DNA from: Streptomyces sp. NBC_00490
GTDB lineage: Bacteria; Actinomycetota; Actinomycetes; Streptomycetales; Streptomycetaceae
Reading direction: 5' to 3'
DNA: 64,000 nucleotides
NCBI RefSeq assembly: GCF_036013645.1
Contig: NZ_CP107869.1
Coordinates: 10,503,977-10,567,976, forward strand
Below are positions 9,177-17,764 of the stretch, piece by piece (position 1 is the first letter of the stretch; every line of letters starts with the position of its first letter). The notes beneath the pieces were generated by a model. The model did no database searches. It saw only the letters and a list, made by a program, of their open reading frames with translations, and was not told the origin of the DNA. Made by a program: the position numbers and the translations under genes.

Positions 9177-10193
9177 TCATTCCTGTTCGACCAATCTCCG
9201 AATGCCGAGATCGAGAAACTCGCGAGAGTTTCCTTTGAGTCGGAGCAGAGTGGCTGCCTGTAGTGGAGTTTCCATTTCGTCCAGTTCGATGAGAGCTACC
9301 CGTGATGGCCGTCCTGACTTCTGTGATTCAAGTGCGAATTGAAGTTCAGAAGGGCACCACGTGCTGGTGTGGTAATTTCTACTCCAGAGGGCGACGAAGG
9401 TGTCCGCTTCTTGTATTGAGGCTTCCAGTTGATCGGGTAGACGATGTCCGATCTTGACTTTTTCTTCGTCTCTGAATATAGCCCGCCCGAGCCTCCTGAG
9501 GAGTACCTCAACGTGGTCTGCCGTGGCGCAGTCACCCCAAGAGTAACTAAGGAAGTATGAATGAACGCTGCCGCTGCCCCGTGCTGCTAGTTTGGTGGCG
9601 AAGGCAACCATCCGCTGCGCGGATTCTCTAGTGGGTATCTTCCCCAGACGCGGGACTGCCTCATGATAGGTGTGCTGTGCAAGGGGAAAGACTTCGACCG
9701 AAGTCCCACCATATTCTCTGATAGCGAGAGTCGGAATATGATTCGACGCAGCATAGCTCCCTAGGATGCGTGTGCTCACGCCCCCGCCGAGCACAACGAG
9801 AAGATCTGCTGTGCGGAGAGCAGCGAAGTGCGAAACAATCCAATGATGCCGACTGCTTGCATCAGCGTAGTTTTCCACCTTGATTATATGCAGGTTATCT
9901 GGAGCATCCGAAAATTCGGGTTCATATCCAGCATTGGCCTGATCGACCGGAAATTGAACCTCGATGTGGCACTGAGAATCAGGGTGAGAGCGGCAAAACT
10001 CCGAATAGCCCTCGAAAATATAAGGATCGATTGTCCGGCGGGATGAACTTCCAATGACTGCTCTGTGGCCATCGGCGGCGAGAGCCCAGCCTAATTTTCT
10101 TCCGGCCTCAAAAAGAGGTGCATGGTCCGACAGGATTGGTTGGTCAAGGCCGGGGACATGATTGGGTAATGATCCCACGATGAATACGCGCAT
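9177..10193 (-). CDS. SLOG-TIR domain protein, predicted nucleotide-signalled NADase
   Basis: 338 residues. ATG 10193 is preferred over an in-frame TTG at 10214 because GGAG lies five bases before it. Residues 1-165 form a Rossmann-like SLOG/LOG-type domain: it opens RVFIVGS, has LGWALAADGH, and has the nucleotide-loop signature LLVVLGGGVSTR (near 131-142). Residues about 211-338 are a TIR domain opening YFLSYSWGD, with RAIFRDEEKVKIG and STWCPSEL. The Glu of WCPSE (near 283) is the catalytic position in TIR NADases. SLOG domains bind nucleotide ligands in Thoeris ThsA and related systems, so a ligand-gated NAD-depleting effector is inferred. Local GC is lower than in the neighbours, which suggests transfer. 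No synthase partner is adjacent. Confidence 0.85.
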   Translation of the reverse strand: MRVFIVGSLPNHVPGLDQPILSDHAPLFEAGRKLGWALAADGHRAVIGSSSRRTIDPYIFEGYSEFCRSHPDSQCHIEVQFPVDQANAGYEPEFSDAPDNLHIIKVENYADASSRHHWIVSHFAALRTADLLVVLGGGVSTRILGSYAASNHIPTLAIREYGGTSVEVFPLAQHTYHEAVPRLGKIPTRESAQRMVAFATKLAARGSGSVHSYFLSYSWGDCATADHVEVLLRRLGRAIFRDEEKVKIGHRLPDQLEASIQEADTFVALWSRNYHTSTWCPSELQFALESQKSGRPSRVALIELDEMETPLQAATLLRLKGNSREFLDLGIRRLVEQE

Positions 10194-10303
10194 GGATGCT
10201 CCAAAGTGTCGCAACGCTCACCTGACCACAGAGCGATGGTCTCAGCTTGTAGGGGGTGACGGCTACTGTAACCGTGAGATTGAGGGCGCTCTGCACTCTC
10301 AGT

Positions 10304-10317
10304 GGACGTTAAGTCCG
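10304..10317 (+). repeat. Left inverted repeat of the IS5-family element
   Basis: GGACGTTAAGTCCG, identical to the reverse complement of the right end. It is itself partly palindromic (GGAC/GTCC). Confidence 0.85.
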
Positions 10318-10402
10318 ATCTTTCTCGGTTCGTGATCGCTCGATCGAGGTACTGATCGTCGGGCCGGCCATCCGCTGGGCATGTGCATGCTGAGATGCGG
10401 GC

Positions 10403-11257
10403 ATGGAGCGAGGGCCGTACCCCAGCGACTTAGCGGACGAGCAATGGGCGTTGATCGAGCCGATGATCACGGCCTGGAAACTGGACCGGGTGGCACGGTC
10501 AGCGACCGGAGATCCCGGATCCTGCGATCTGCGGGAGGTCGTGAACGCGATCTTCCACCAGAACCGGACGGGCTGCCAGTGGCGCTACCTGCCCCATGAC
10601 CTGCCAGCCTGGTCGGCGGTGTTCTACTACTTCGGCCTGTGGCGCCAGGACGGCCTTGACCAGCGGATTCAGGAACTCCTGCGCTGCCAGGTACGGGAGA
10701 AGGCCCGGCGATTAGAGGACCCGTCCCTCGTGATCCTCGATACCCAGTCCGTGCGCGCGGCCGCGGGTGTCCCGAAGACCACGACGGGACTGGACGCCAA
10801 CAAGAAGGTGTCGGGCCGCAAGCGGGGCCTGGCCGTCGACGTTCTGGGGCTGATCATCGGCGTTGTCGTGCTGGCCGCTTCGGCCCACGACAACGCCGCC
10901 GGCACCGCCCTGCTCGACCAGGCGGCCGAGCGGTGCGGGATGCGCCTGGAGAAGGCCCTGGTGGACCAGGGCTTCAAGGGCGAGGTCCTCATCCACGGAG
11001 CCCTGCTCGACATCGACGTCGAGGTGGTCCGCCGCAACCCCGATGACCAGGGCAAAGGCTTCGTCCCGCAGCCCAAACGGTGGATCGTGGAGCAGGTCAA
11101 CGGCACGTTGATGCTGCATCGCCGCCTGGCTCGCGAGTACGACCACCGACCCGACACCTCCGCCTCGCGCGTCTACTGGGCCTCCATCGCGAACATGACC
11201 CGCCGCCTCACCGCGCCCGCCCCGGCCTGGCGCGACACCCTCGGGCTGGCCGCGTGA
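10403..11257 (+). CDS. IS5-family transposase
   Basis: 284 residues, apparently full length. The N-terminus has the typical DLADEQWALIEPM, followed by QNRTGCQWRYLPHDLP. The DDE catalytic pattern is visible: first Asp in VILDTQSVR (near 115), second Asp in ALVDQGFKG (near 190) and Glu in WIVEQVNG (near 232), followed by the conserved RRLAREYD helix. It cuts and rejoins the element ends listed above. The gene overlaps the next ORF by 4 bp (GTGA), so the two are translationally coupled. No frameshift or stop is seen, so the element may still be active. Confidence 0.92.
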   Translation: MERGPYPSDLADEQWALIEPMITAWKLDRVARSATGDPGSCDLREVVNAIFHQNRTGCQWRYLPHDLPAWSAVFYYFGLWRQDGLDQRIQELLRCQVREKARRLEDPSLVILDTQSVRAAAGVPKTTTGLDANKKVSGRKRGLAVDVLGLIIGVVVLAASAHDNAAGTALLDQAAERCGMRLEKALVDQGFKGEVLIHGALLDIDVEVVRRNPDDQGKGFVPQPKRWIVEQVNGTLMLHRRLAREYDHRPDTSASRVYWASIANMTRRLTAPAPAWRDTLGLAA

Positions 11258-11652
11258 ACGTCACCGAGCTCCTGGCGGACCTCCAGGCCCAGCACGACGA
11301 GACCGCCGCCCGGACCGGTGAACTACGCGACCAGATCGAGCACTTGACCGCCGCGCTGGCCGAGACCGAAGCGCGACTCGCGGACCTGGTCACCGCCCGG
11401 AAGGTCATCGCCGAACTCGCACCGGTAGGAGGCGAACCCGATCGACCCGAGACGAACACCACCTACCAGACCATCGTGAATGCCTTCACTCAGCACCCCG
11501 ACCAAGAGTTCCGAGCCCGTGAGCTGCACGAACTCCTCGGCATGCCCACCGACGAGGCGTCCGTCAACATCACCCGCAGCCGCCTCGGACGCCTCACCCG
11601 CCAAGGCTTCCTCACTCAAACCGGACGAGGCCGCTACGAGAAGCGGACTTAA
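11254..11652 (+). CDS. IS accessory ORF: coiled coil plus winged-helix domain
   Basis: 132 residues starting at the GTG that overlaps the transposase stop. Residues 1-55 are a Leu/Glu/Arg heptad-like coiled coil (LTAALAETEARLADL). Residues 65-132 look like a winged helix-turn-helix: FRARELHELLG, then NITRSRLGRLTRQGF and a wing TGRGRYEK. It ends 5 bp before the right element end, so it is part of the IS and not a captured host gene. A DNA-binding co-factor or regulator of transposition is a reasonable inference; the function is unproven. Confidence 0.75.
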   Translation: MNVTELLADLQAQHDETAARTGELRDQIEHLTAALAETEARLADLVTARKVIAELAPVGGEPDRPETNTTYQTIVNAFTQHPDQEFRARELHELLGMPTDEASVNITRSRLGRLTRQGFLTQTGRGRYEKRT

Positions 11653-11657
11653 CGTCC
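11644..11657 (-). repeat. Right inverted repeat of the IS5-family element
   Basis: CGGACTTAACGTCC, the exact reverse complement of the left repeat. The adjacent WD40 fragment's stop codon lies just outside it, at 11660-11662. Confidence 0.85.
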
Positions 11658-11659
11658 GC

Positions 11660-12505
11660 TTATGAGGTGCACATGGGACTTGGTGACTCACCGGGGAGGT
11701 AGGTCGCCCATTCCTCGGCGGTGAGATCACGGCGGACAGCGAGGCATAGCTTCTTGATTGTGTTTGCTTGGTCAGAGGTCGCGACGTTCCACAGTCGCAC
11801 CGTGTTGTCGCTGCTGCCGGTGGCTAGCGTGCGGCCGTCCGGACTGAACACCGCCGCCCATATTGTCCCGGTGTGGCCAGCGAGGGAGGCACGCTGCGCT
11901 TGGGCGTCGACGTTCCACAGTCGCACTGTGTTGTCGTCGCTGCCGGTGGCCAGCGTGTGGCCGTCCGGACTGAATGCCACCGCCGACACGGGGCGGGTGT
12001 GACCGTTGAGGGTGGCGCGGTTCTTTCCCGTGGTGACGTTCCACAGTCGCACCGTGCTGTCAACACCGCCGGTGGCCAGCGTGCTGCCATCCGGACTGAA
12101 CACCATCGCCCACACACGGTTGTTGTGGCCGGTGAGGGTGGCGCGGTTCTTTCCCGTGGCGACGTTCCACAGTCGCACCGTGCCGTCGGCGCTGCCGGTG
12201 GCCAGAGTGCTGCTGTCCGGACTGAACGCCATTCTCGACATTTCAACCTCATGGATGTGTCCAACGAGGACGGCACGCTCCGCTTTTGAGGTCACGTCCC
12301 ATAAGTGCACCATAGGCTCGTCATCGTTAGCGGTGGCCAGGGTGCGCCCGTCGGGGCTGAACACCATCACCGAGGGTTGGGCGGGGCGGGCGGTGTGGCT
12401 GACGAGGATGGCACGCCTCTTGCCCGAGGCAATGTCCCACAGTTCCACCGTGCCATCTTCGCCTTCGGCGGCCAGAGTGCGGCCGTTGGGGCTTAGCTTG
12501 ATCAT
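11660..12505 (-). pseudogene. WD40-repeat protein, C-terminal fragment
   Basis: 281 codons from an ATG that overlaps the preceding transposase stop (TAATG). Six full WD40 blades are visible, each with VFSPDGRTLATGS and VRLWNV-type motifs. They are followed by a C-terminal tail (LTAEEWATYLPGE) typical of Streptomyces STAND-WD40 proteins. The N-terminal effector and ATPase parts are missing. Homology starts mid-blade at 12505, where a transposase fragment abuts, so this is the 3' remnant of a larger signalling or conflict protein cut by transposition. It could still be translated as a free half-propeller. Confidence 0.7.
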
Positions 12506-13422
12506 TAACCTCGCTGCTGTTTCAGGCGGACGTGTTCGGTGAGGGTTTCGACTCGTTTCACGGTCTTCCCCGGCTCGTGACGCGGGGCTGGCCTGCGGTT
12601 CTTCGAGCCGGGTGGGCGTCCGGGGCCGGGCTTGGAGGGTCTGGGCACGTCGGCGGGACGGGCTGTCTTCACGCGGAGGTGGCGAAACCCCCGGCGGACC
12701 CGGGCGGGGGTAAGTCGGCGCGGCTCGGCGGGCCGTTCCCAGGGGCGGCGGAGGTCCTCGGCGAGGGGCCGGGCGAGGCGGAGTTGTGTGTGGGCGGCGA
12801 TGATCAGCCAGGTCCACAGGTCGGCCGTGTGTGGATCACGGACCTTGGGGACGGTCCAGCCCAGGGTCTGTTTGAACAGCCGGAAGGTGTGTTCAAGATC
12901 GAATCTGCGGAGGAACGCCTGCCACCGCAGGTCGACGTCCTGTCCGGTCATTCCGGTGCGCGAGGACCACAGCCACACCGGCTTGGGGTCGCGGTCGCCG
13001 GGCAGGTGCCCGACCTTCAGCCGGATCAACGTGCCGTGGATTAAAGGGAGTTCACCGCAGTGGTCGAGCCAGGGGCCACGGGCCTGCAAGCGGGGGTGCA
13101 TCCGGTCCCAGGCGAGGGCTTCGGCCTGGCCGTAGCGGGTGGTGTCGCACATCGTGGCCTGTTCAGGGGTGTGCCACGACTCCGGCTTGGAGAAGGTGAG
13201 GACGCCGCCGTGCTTGCGGGGCTGTCCGCCGCGTGGGGTGGAGCGGCGTGGGCCGGCGTCCCGGAGCATGACGCGGTCCGAGCGGAGCCGGCCGACCAGC
13301 TCGACGGGCAGGTCGGCCAGGACGTAGGCGAGGCGGGTGACATCGTAGCCGGTGTCCATGACGACGAGGATGTCCGCGTCGCCCGGCCGCCACTGCCCGG
13401 CATGCACCAGCCGGGTGACCAC
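12505..13422 (-). pseudogene. DDE transposase, C-terminal fragment
   Basis: 305 codons, stopping at TAA 12505-12507. The phrases VVMDTGYDVTRLAY, HLPGDRDPKPVWLW, RFDLEHTFRLFKQTLGW and TWLIIAAHTQLRLARPL are those of a Streptomyces transposase family of about 450-500 residues with a DDE core, including the last catalytic Glu in DLEHTF. The N-terminal third is absent. Upstream bases (13423-13600) show related-looking phrases in another frame (QLQMLIRQRIAAG), so a frameshift as well as truncation is likely. No element ends were identified. Confidence 0.7.
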
Positions 13423-13638
13423 CCGCCCCAGCGGCGATCCGCTGGCGGATCAGCATCTGCAGCTGGGCCCCGCCGCGATCGGATGCGGCTGCAGCGACCG
13501 CGAGATCGCCACCCGCGCCAGGATGCCCCGCCAGCCGGTCCAGGCGCTGCGCGACGACCTGGTCGCTGGGGCGGCCCGCCAGCGCCAGCAACATGTCACC
13601 AAAGTACTAATTTGCCATCTTCTGGGGTCTGCGCCGGT

Positions 13639-16600
13639 TCAGTCCATGTCGTTCCACGTCCACGCAGGTGCAGCGCTCCCGTCAGGTTCACGTCCAAGTC
13701 GGAACTGCTCCCGGTTTCCTCCGAGGTCGATGAACAGATCGAAGTGCCCCGCAGCAGGAAGCCGCTCGATCAACGCGGTGATCTGCTCGTTCGCCCCGGT
13801 CTCCCGCAGCTCCCCCAACAGCAGGCCGACGGCGTGCGAGTTGTTGAGGGTGACGTGTGCGGCGGGGTTGCGGGCGAGCAGCACGGTGATCTGCTCGTCC
13901 GCACCTGCCTCCCGCAGCTCTCCCAGCAGCGTGGCGACGGCGTACGGGTTGTCGAGGCTGACGTGTGTGGCGGGGTTGCGGGCCAGCAGCACGGTGACTT
14001 GCTCGTCCGCGCCGGCCTCCCGCAGCTCCCGCAGAACCAGGCCGACGGCGTGCGAGTTGTTGAGGGTGACGTTCGCGGCGGGGTCTCGGGCCAGAAGCAC
14101 GGTGACCTGCTCGTCCGCACCGGCCTTCCGCAGCTCCCGCAGCAGCGTGGCGACGGCGTGCGGGTTGTCAAGGGCGAGGTGCATGGCGGGGTCTCGGGCC
14201 AGAAGCACGGTGACCTGCTCGTCCGCACCTGCCTCCCGCAGCACATACAACAGCACGCCCACGCCGGCCGGGTTGTCGACCGTGACGTGTGCCGCGGGGT
14301 CGCGGGCCAGCAGCGCGGTGATCTGCTCGTCCGCCCCGGCCTTCCGCAGCATCTGCAAAAGGGCGCCGACCGCGTACGGGTCGTCGAGGGCGACATGCGC
14401 GACGACCCGCTCGGCCAGGGCGTTGACCTGCTCGTCGGCCCCGGCGGCCTCGCGCAACTCCCCCAACAGCAGGCCGACGGCATACGGGTTGTCGAGGCTG
14501 ACGTGTGCGGCGGGGTCGCGGGCCAGCAGCGCGGTGACCTGTTCGTCCGCCCCAGCCTCCCGCAACTCCTGCAACAGAAAGGCGGCGGTGTGCGGGTCGT
14601 CGAGGGCGACGTGCGCGACGACCCGCTCGGTCAGGGTGTTGACCTGCTCGTCGGCCCCGGCTTCCCGCAACACCCCCAACAGCAAGCCGACCGCATTCAA
14701 CTGCATAGCGACGGTGTGCCGGTTTTCGAGGGTGACGTGTGCGGCGAGGTCTCGGGCCAGCAGCACAGTGACCTGCTCGTCCGCCCCAGTTTCCCGCAAC
14801 TCCCGCAACAGTGACCAGACGTCATGAGGGTCATCGAGGGTGACGTGTGCGGCGGGGTCGCGGGCCAGCAGCGCGGCGACCTGCCCATCTGCACCGGCCT
14901 CCCGCAGGGACTCCAGCAACCTCCTGACGGTGTGCGGGTCGTCGAGGGCGACGTGCGCAACGACCCGCTCGGACAGGGTGTTGACCTGCTCGTCCGCCCT
15001 TGCCCACCGCAGGTCCCCCAACAGTGAGCAGACGTCGTACGGGTCGTCGAGAGCGACGTGTGCGGCGGGGTTGCGGGCCAGCAGCACGGTGACCTGCTCG
15101 TCCGCCCCAGCCTCCCGCAACTCCTGCAACAGAAGGCTGACGGTGTGCGGGTCGTCGAGAGCGACGTGCGCGACGACCCATTGGGCGGGGTGGTGGTCGG
15201 TGGGGTGCAGGATGTGGAGACGGCGGACGAGGGCAAGCGCGGCGTCGGAGTCGCCGTGGGTGGTGGCATGTTTGTGGAGTTGGACGGCGTCTCGGTACAG
15301 GCCACGGTCCCAGGCAGCATTGCCGAGTCCGGTCAGGTCGGCGGGGTGTGCGTGGTGGGCGGCCGCGGTCCAAAAGTCGACGGGAGGAACGGTCTCGGCG
15401 CGGTGGCGACGGCCGTGCTGCTCAAGGTAGTCGGCCAGCAAGTACCGAGGCCCCTGCGGACTGGGGGCGGGCCAGTCGGCGGGGATCCCGCTCGCGGCGG
15501 GCCGCCGGTAGGTGCGCTGGTTGCGTGGGCCGCTGGTGGTGACGAGGGTGAGGATGCCGGGGATGCCGTTGCAGGGCGTGGTGACGTAGGCGAGGGCCTG
15601 GGTCAGCCAGTTGCTGTCGAGCGTGTAGTACTCGTCGTCGTCAAGATAGCCGGGGGCGGCGTCGGCGAGCCAGTCCAGCGGGAGGTGAAGGCCGGCACCC
15701 AGGCGGCGGGCGTCCATCGCGGCGTGGATGAGGGCCAGGGTGGCTCCCCGGGCTGCGTCGTAGCGGTCCATCAGATGGGGCACGCCAGCCAGATACTGAG
15801 TGATCTGTGTGCCCTTTGCGTGCTGGGCGGCCTGCGCAAGGCGGGGGTCGGTGGCATCGAGTGCGGTCAGGTCGGCTGGGGTGAAGGCGTCCGGGACGTC
15901 GATCTTGTGCCCGCTGAGTAGTTCGCGGGCGCTGGCGCGCCGGTCGGGGCTGGCGCGGGTGGTGAGGGTGTCCCAGTGCTCGGTCCACAGGGTGCCCAGG
16001 ACCAGCACGGGGGCCCGTGAGGGATCGTTCAGCAGTTCCCGCAGTCCCGCCGCGACCTGCTCTCCGAGCGGGTCCGGGTCCAGGTAGTGCTGGGCCTCGT
16101 TGAGCCACACCACGGTCTTCGGGGCGATGTCTGTCAGTGCGGCCAGGGCCGCCGCAGGGGCGGTGGGGCTGAGGGGATGCCACAGTCGCCAGCCGTCCGG
16201 CAACTCGCCGACGGCCTCCCACAACGCGCGGGTCTTGCCCGTGGATGATCCTCCGACCAGGACCGTGATCCCGCTGTGCCCGGCTTTTGCCGCGTCGACC
16301 GCCTCCTTCAGGCGCGCGTCGTGGTTCCGCGGGATATAGGCGGGCAGGTCCCCGAGCCGGTCGCGGGCACCGCCGGTGTCCAGCGCCGGGTGGATCCCCA
16401 GGCCTCCGTCCAGGACGAGCCGGACATCGCCGCGGAGTTCGCTGATCGGGCGTCCCGCCCCCTTCGCCATTCCAGCTTGCACCCACAGTTCACGTACCCG
16501 CCCCGCCAGATCCGGTGCATCCCAGGCGGCCCGGCGGGCCAGCACCGTGGCCACGGCCGCCACATCGGCCTGCTGCCCGGGCCGTTCGTCGGTGATGATG

Positions 16601-16827
16601 CGATGGATCGTGTCCCGGCTAGGTGACCCCGTCAGGCCGTCGTCGTCGGCGATGTCCCCGGTGATCTCATCCAAGCTGGGGGCGCCCGCAGCCAGATACA
16701 CCTCGCACAGCAGCTCCTTGAGCTGGCGCAGCGCTGGCGGCCATCCCACGCGCGCCCGCTTCAGCGGCCGCTGCCGCTTCGGATTCTCCTTCGGGCCCGG
16801 TCGCCCGCCCCCGGTGTCGCCACTCAT
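13639..16827 (-). CDS. HTH/P-loop ATPase with thirteen 36-residue C-terminal repeats
   Basis: 1062 residues; ATG 16827 chosen as the first start giving a plausible N-terminus. Residues about 20-120 look like the helical HTH-type N-terminus common in Streptomyces signalling proteins. A P-loop ATPase follows, with Walker A VGGSSTGKTRALW (near 188) and Walker B VVWLNEAQ (near 238). Residues about 550-1027 consist of thirteen tandem repeats with the consensus LLxELREAGADEQVTVLLAR followed by DPAAHVxLDNPxAV. Their spacing and helix pattern suggest a TPR/HEAT-like superhelix able to bind a partner. STAND-like sensor ATPases have this effector-ATPase-repeat order, but no effector domain is recognised. 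It is divergent from a small membrane-protein ORF. Confidence 0.75.
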   Translation of the reverse strand: MSGDTGGGRPGPKENPKRQRPLKRARVGWPPALRQLKELLCEVYLAAGAPSLDEITGDIADDDGLTGSPSRDTIHRIITDERPGQQADVAAVATVLARRAAWDAPDLAGRVRELWVQAGMAKGAGRPISELRGDVRLVLDGGLGIHPALDTGGARDRLGDLPAYIPRNHDARLKEAVDAAKAGHSGITVLVGGSSTGKTRALWEAVGELPDGWRLWHPLSPTAPAAALAALTDIAPKTVVWLNEAQHYLDPDPLGEQVAAGLRELLNDPSRAPVLVLGTLWTEHWDTLTTRASPDRRASARELLSGHKIDVPDAFTPADLTALDATDPRLAQAAQHAKGTQITQYLAGVPHLMDRYDAARGATLALIHAAMDARRLGAGLHLPLDWLADAAPGYLDDDEYYTLDSNWLTQALAYVTTPCNGIPGILTLVTTSGPRNQRTYRRPAASGIPADWPAPSPQGPRYLLADYLEQHGRRHRAETVPPVDFWTAAAHHAHPADLTGLGNAAWDRGLYRDAVQLHKHATTHGDSDAALALVRRLHILHPTDHHPAQWVVAHVALDDPHTVSLLLQELREAGADEQVTVLLARNPAAHVALDDPYDVCSLLGDLRWARADEQVNTLSERVVAHVALDDPHTVRRLLESLREAGADGQVAALLARDPAAHVTLDDPHDVWSLLRELRETGADEQVTVLLARDLAAHVTLENRHTVAMQLNAVGLLLGVLREAGADEQVNTLTERVVAHVALDDPHTAAFLLQELREAGADEQVTALLARDPAAHVSLDNPYAVGLLLGELREAAGADEQVNALAERVVAHVALDDPYAVGALLQMLRKAGADEQITALLARDPAAHVTVDNPAGVGVLLYVLREAGADEQVTVLLARDPAMHLALDNPHAVATLLRELRKAGADEQVTVLLARDPAANVTLNNSHAVGLVLRELREAGADEQVTVLLARNPATHVSLDNPYAVATLLGELREAGADEQITVLLARNPAAHVTLNNSHAVGLLLGELRETGANEQITALIERLPAAGHFDLFIDLGGNREQFRLGREPDGSAAPAWTWNDMD
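13745..15175 (-). repeat. Thirteen tandem 108-bp coding repeats
   Basis: A 36-residue (108-bp) unit is repeated about thirteen times inside the ATPase gene. Most units differ by a few residues. Unit 5 carries an extra NAVGLLLG-type insertion and unit 7 an extra Ala, so the array is not perfectly phased. Two unit subtypes alternate in the first half (ARDPAAHV and ERVVAHV), which suggests duplication of longer two-unit blocks. Confidence 0.85.
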
Positions 16828-16995
16828 CGCACCATCGTCGCCGCTCGGGCCCTCCGCCACGGTGTGAACAGCACTAATCCCGGGGTCTGTTGAGGGCACG
16901 TCGCAACTCGGAGGCGATCTCCTCGGGGGTCTCAGTGTGGACAGCAAGCCGGCCGGCTGTCCCATCCGCCCACCACACTGTCTGTGGAGGACTTC

Positions 16996-17115
16996 ATGTC
17001 CCGCCCGCGTTTGACCCGCCGTGAACGCCTCGCCCTGGCCGGAGCAGCCCTGTCCGGTGCCGTCTCCGGCATCGTCCGCCCCGTCGTCACCTGGCTCCTG
17101 GAACACCTCACCTGA
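16996..17115 (+). CDS. Small membrane-spanning protein (39 residues)
   Basis: ATG 16996 follows a strong ribosome site (GTGGAGG, six bases of spacing). The protein starts with a basic segment (SRPRLTRRERL). One hydrophobic stretch (about residues 12-27) follows, and it ends WLLEHLT. It is divergent from the repeat-bearing ATPase gene 168 bp away and is followed directly by a long perfect inverted repeat. A similar small basic/hydrophobic ORF lies at 23842, again divergent from a large regulatory-looking gene. Function unknown. Confidence 0.5.
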   Translation: MSRPRLTRRERLALAGAALSGAVSGIVRPVVTWLLEHLT

Positions 17116-17133
17116 GCCCACACCCCGACCGCA

Positions 17134-17184
17134 CGTACGTCAGGCCATAGCCCGTGAACTTCACGGGCTATGGCCTGACGTACG
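17134..17184. terminator. Perfect 24-bp inverted repeat, probable terminator
   Basis: Arms of 24 bp (starting CGTACGTCAGGCC) separated by only three bases, 19 bp after the stop of the 39-residue ORF. The structure is symmetrical, so it could stop transcription from either side. Its length exceeds that of normal factor-independent terminators. Confidence 0.7.
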
Positions 17185-17535
17185 GCATACATGCCTGTCC
17201 CTGCACCCGCATTACCCTCTTGAACTGCTAGAACTCCCAAAAACGCTAATGCCGGCGCTCCGGGAGCCTTCGGCGAGCGGGTGCGACGCAAGGCCAAGCG
17301 GCTCGCCGACGAGTATGACCGGCGTACCCGTCAGCGTCGGTCCGGCTCGGCGCCGTCGCAGTGACCGCGCGCCCCGACCCGACCCACTTCTTCTTCCTTG
17401 CGCCATCATGAGGGGGCCCTCGGTCAGACTCAGGTCGCCGTCCTGCTGCCGTCACGGCATCGGACGGATGGACATACTCCTGGGCATGAGGATGCACTTG
17501 CCGGCACAAGAGCCAGACGAGGGGACTGAGGCGTA
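17185..17535. other. Intergenic stretch with a possible 3' gene relic
   Basis: No complete gene. A plus-strand frame ending at TGA 17362-17364 reads ERVRRKAKRLADEYDRRTRQ, which looks like the basic C-terminal tail of a real protein. It has no start or domain, so it may be a truncated relic. Confidence 0.35.
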
Positions 17536-17754
17536 ATGGTCGTGCGCATCTCCTGGCGACACTTGGTGAATGTGATCGCTATGAGGAACACCGTACGGTC
17601 GCTTGAGCGGCTGCGGGAAACGCGTGAGGGCCTTGCTCGAGCACGTGAAGCCGAGAGGGCAGTCCTGTCGGAGCGTGCGCGGCTGGAGCAAGTGCGCGAA
17701 CGGATGCGAAACAGCCCTGGAGCGCTGCCACCGCCGGCAGAGCAACAGGACTGA
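17536..17754 (+). CDS. Small coiled-coil protein, hypothetical
   Basis: 72 residues from ATG 17536 (GAGG six bases upstream; a second ATG at 17581 is possible). After a short N-terminus, residues 16-58 are strongly helical with alternating Arg/Glu and Leu (RETREGLARAREAERAVLSE), typical of a coiled coil. It ends 10 bp before the next ORF, so they probably form an operon. Function unknown. Confidence 0.5.
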   Translation: MVVRISWRHLVNVIAMRNTVRSLERLRETREGLARAREAERAVLSERARLEQVRERMRNSPGALPPPAEQQD

Positions 17755-17764
17755 TTCCGACACG

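Larger units (their letters stand above)
10304..11657 (+). mobile_element. Complete IS5-family insertion sequence with two ORFs
   Basis: The element is bounded by perfect 14-bp inverted repeats, GGACGTTAAGTCCG, at 10304-10317 and 11644-11657. It is 1354 bp long and carries a transposase and an overlapping second ORF. No obvious target duplication remains at the flanks (CAGT on the left, GCTT on the right), so the flanks may have been rearranged after insertion. Confidence 0.85.

Noticed and set aside
13060..14827. Two long plus-strand frames (584 and 491 codons) opposite the repeat ATPase
   Set aside because: They are antisense translations of the 108-bp repeats, and the P-loop and HTH lie on the minus strand.
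13745..15175. Possible CRISPR-like array, because of regular DNA repeats
   Set aside because: Units are 108 bp, contiguous and coding, with no unique spacers. The same holds for the 132-bp and 36-bp arrays at 27110-29050 and 52400-53130.
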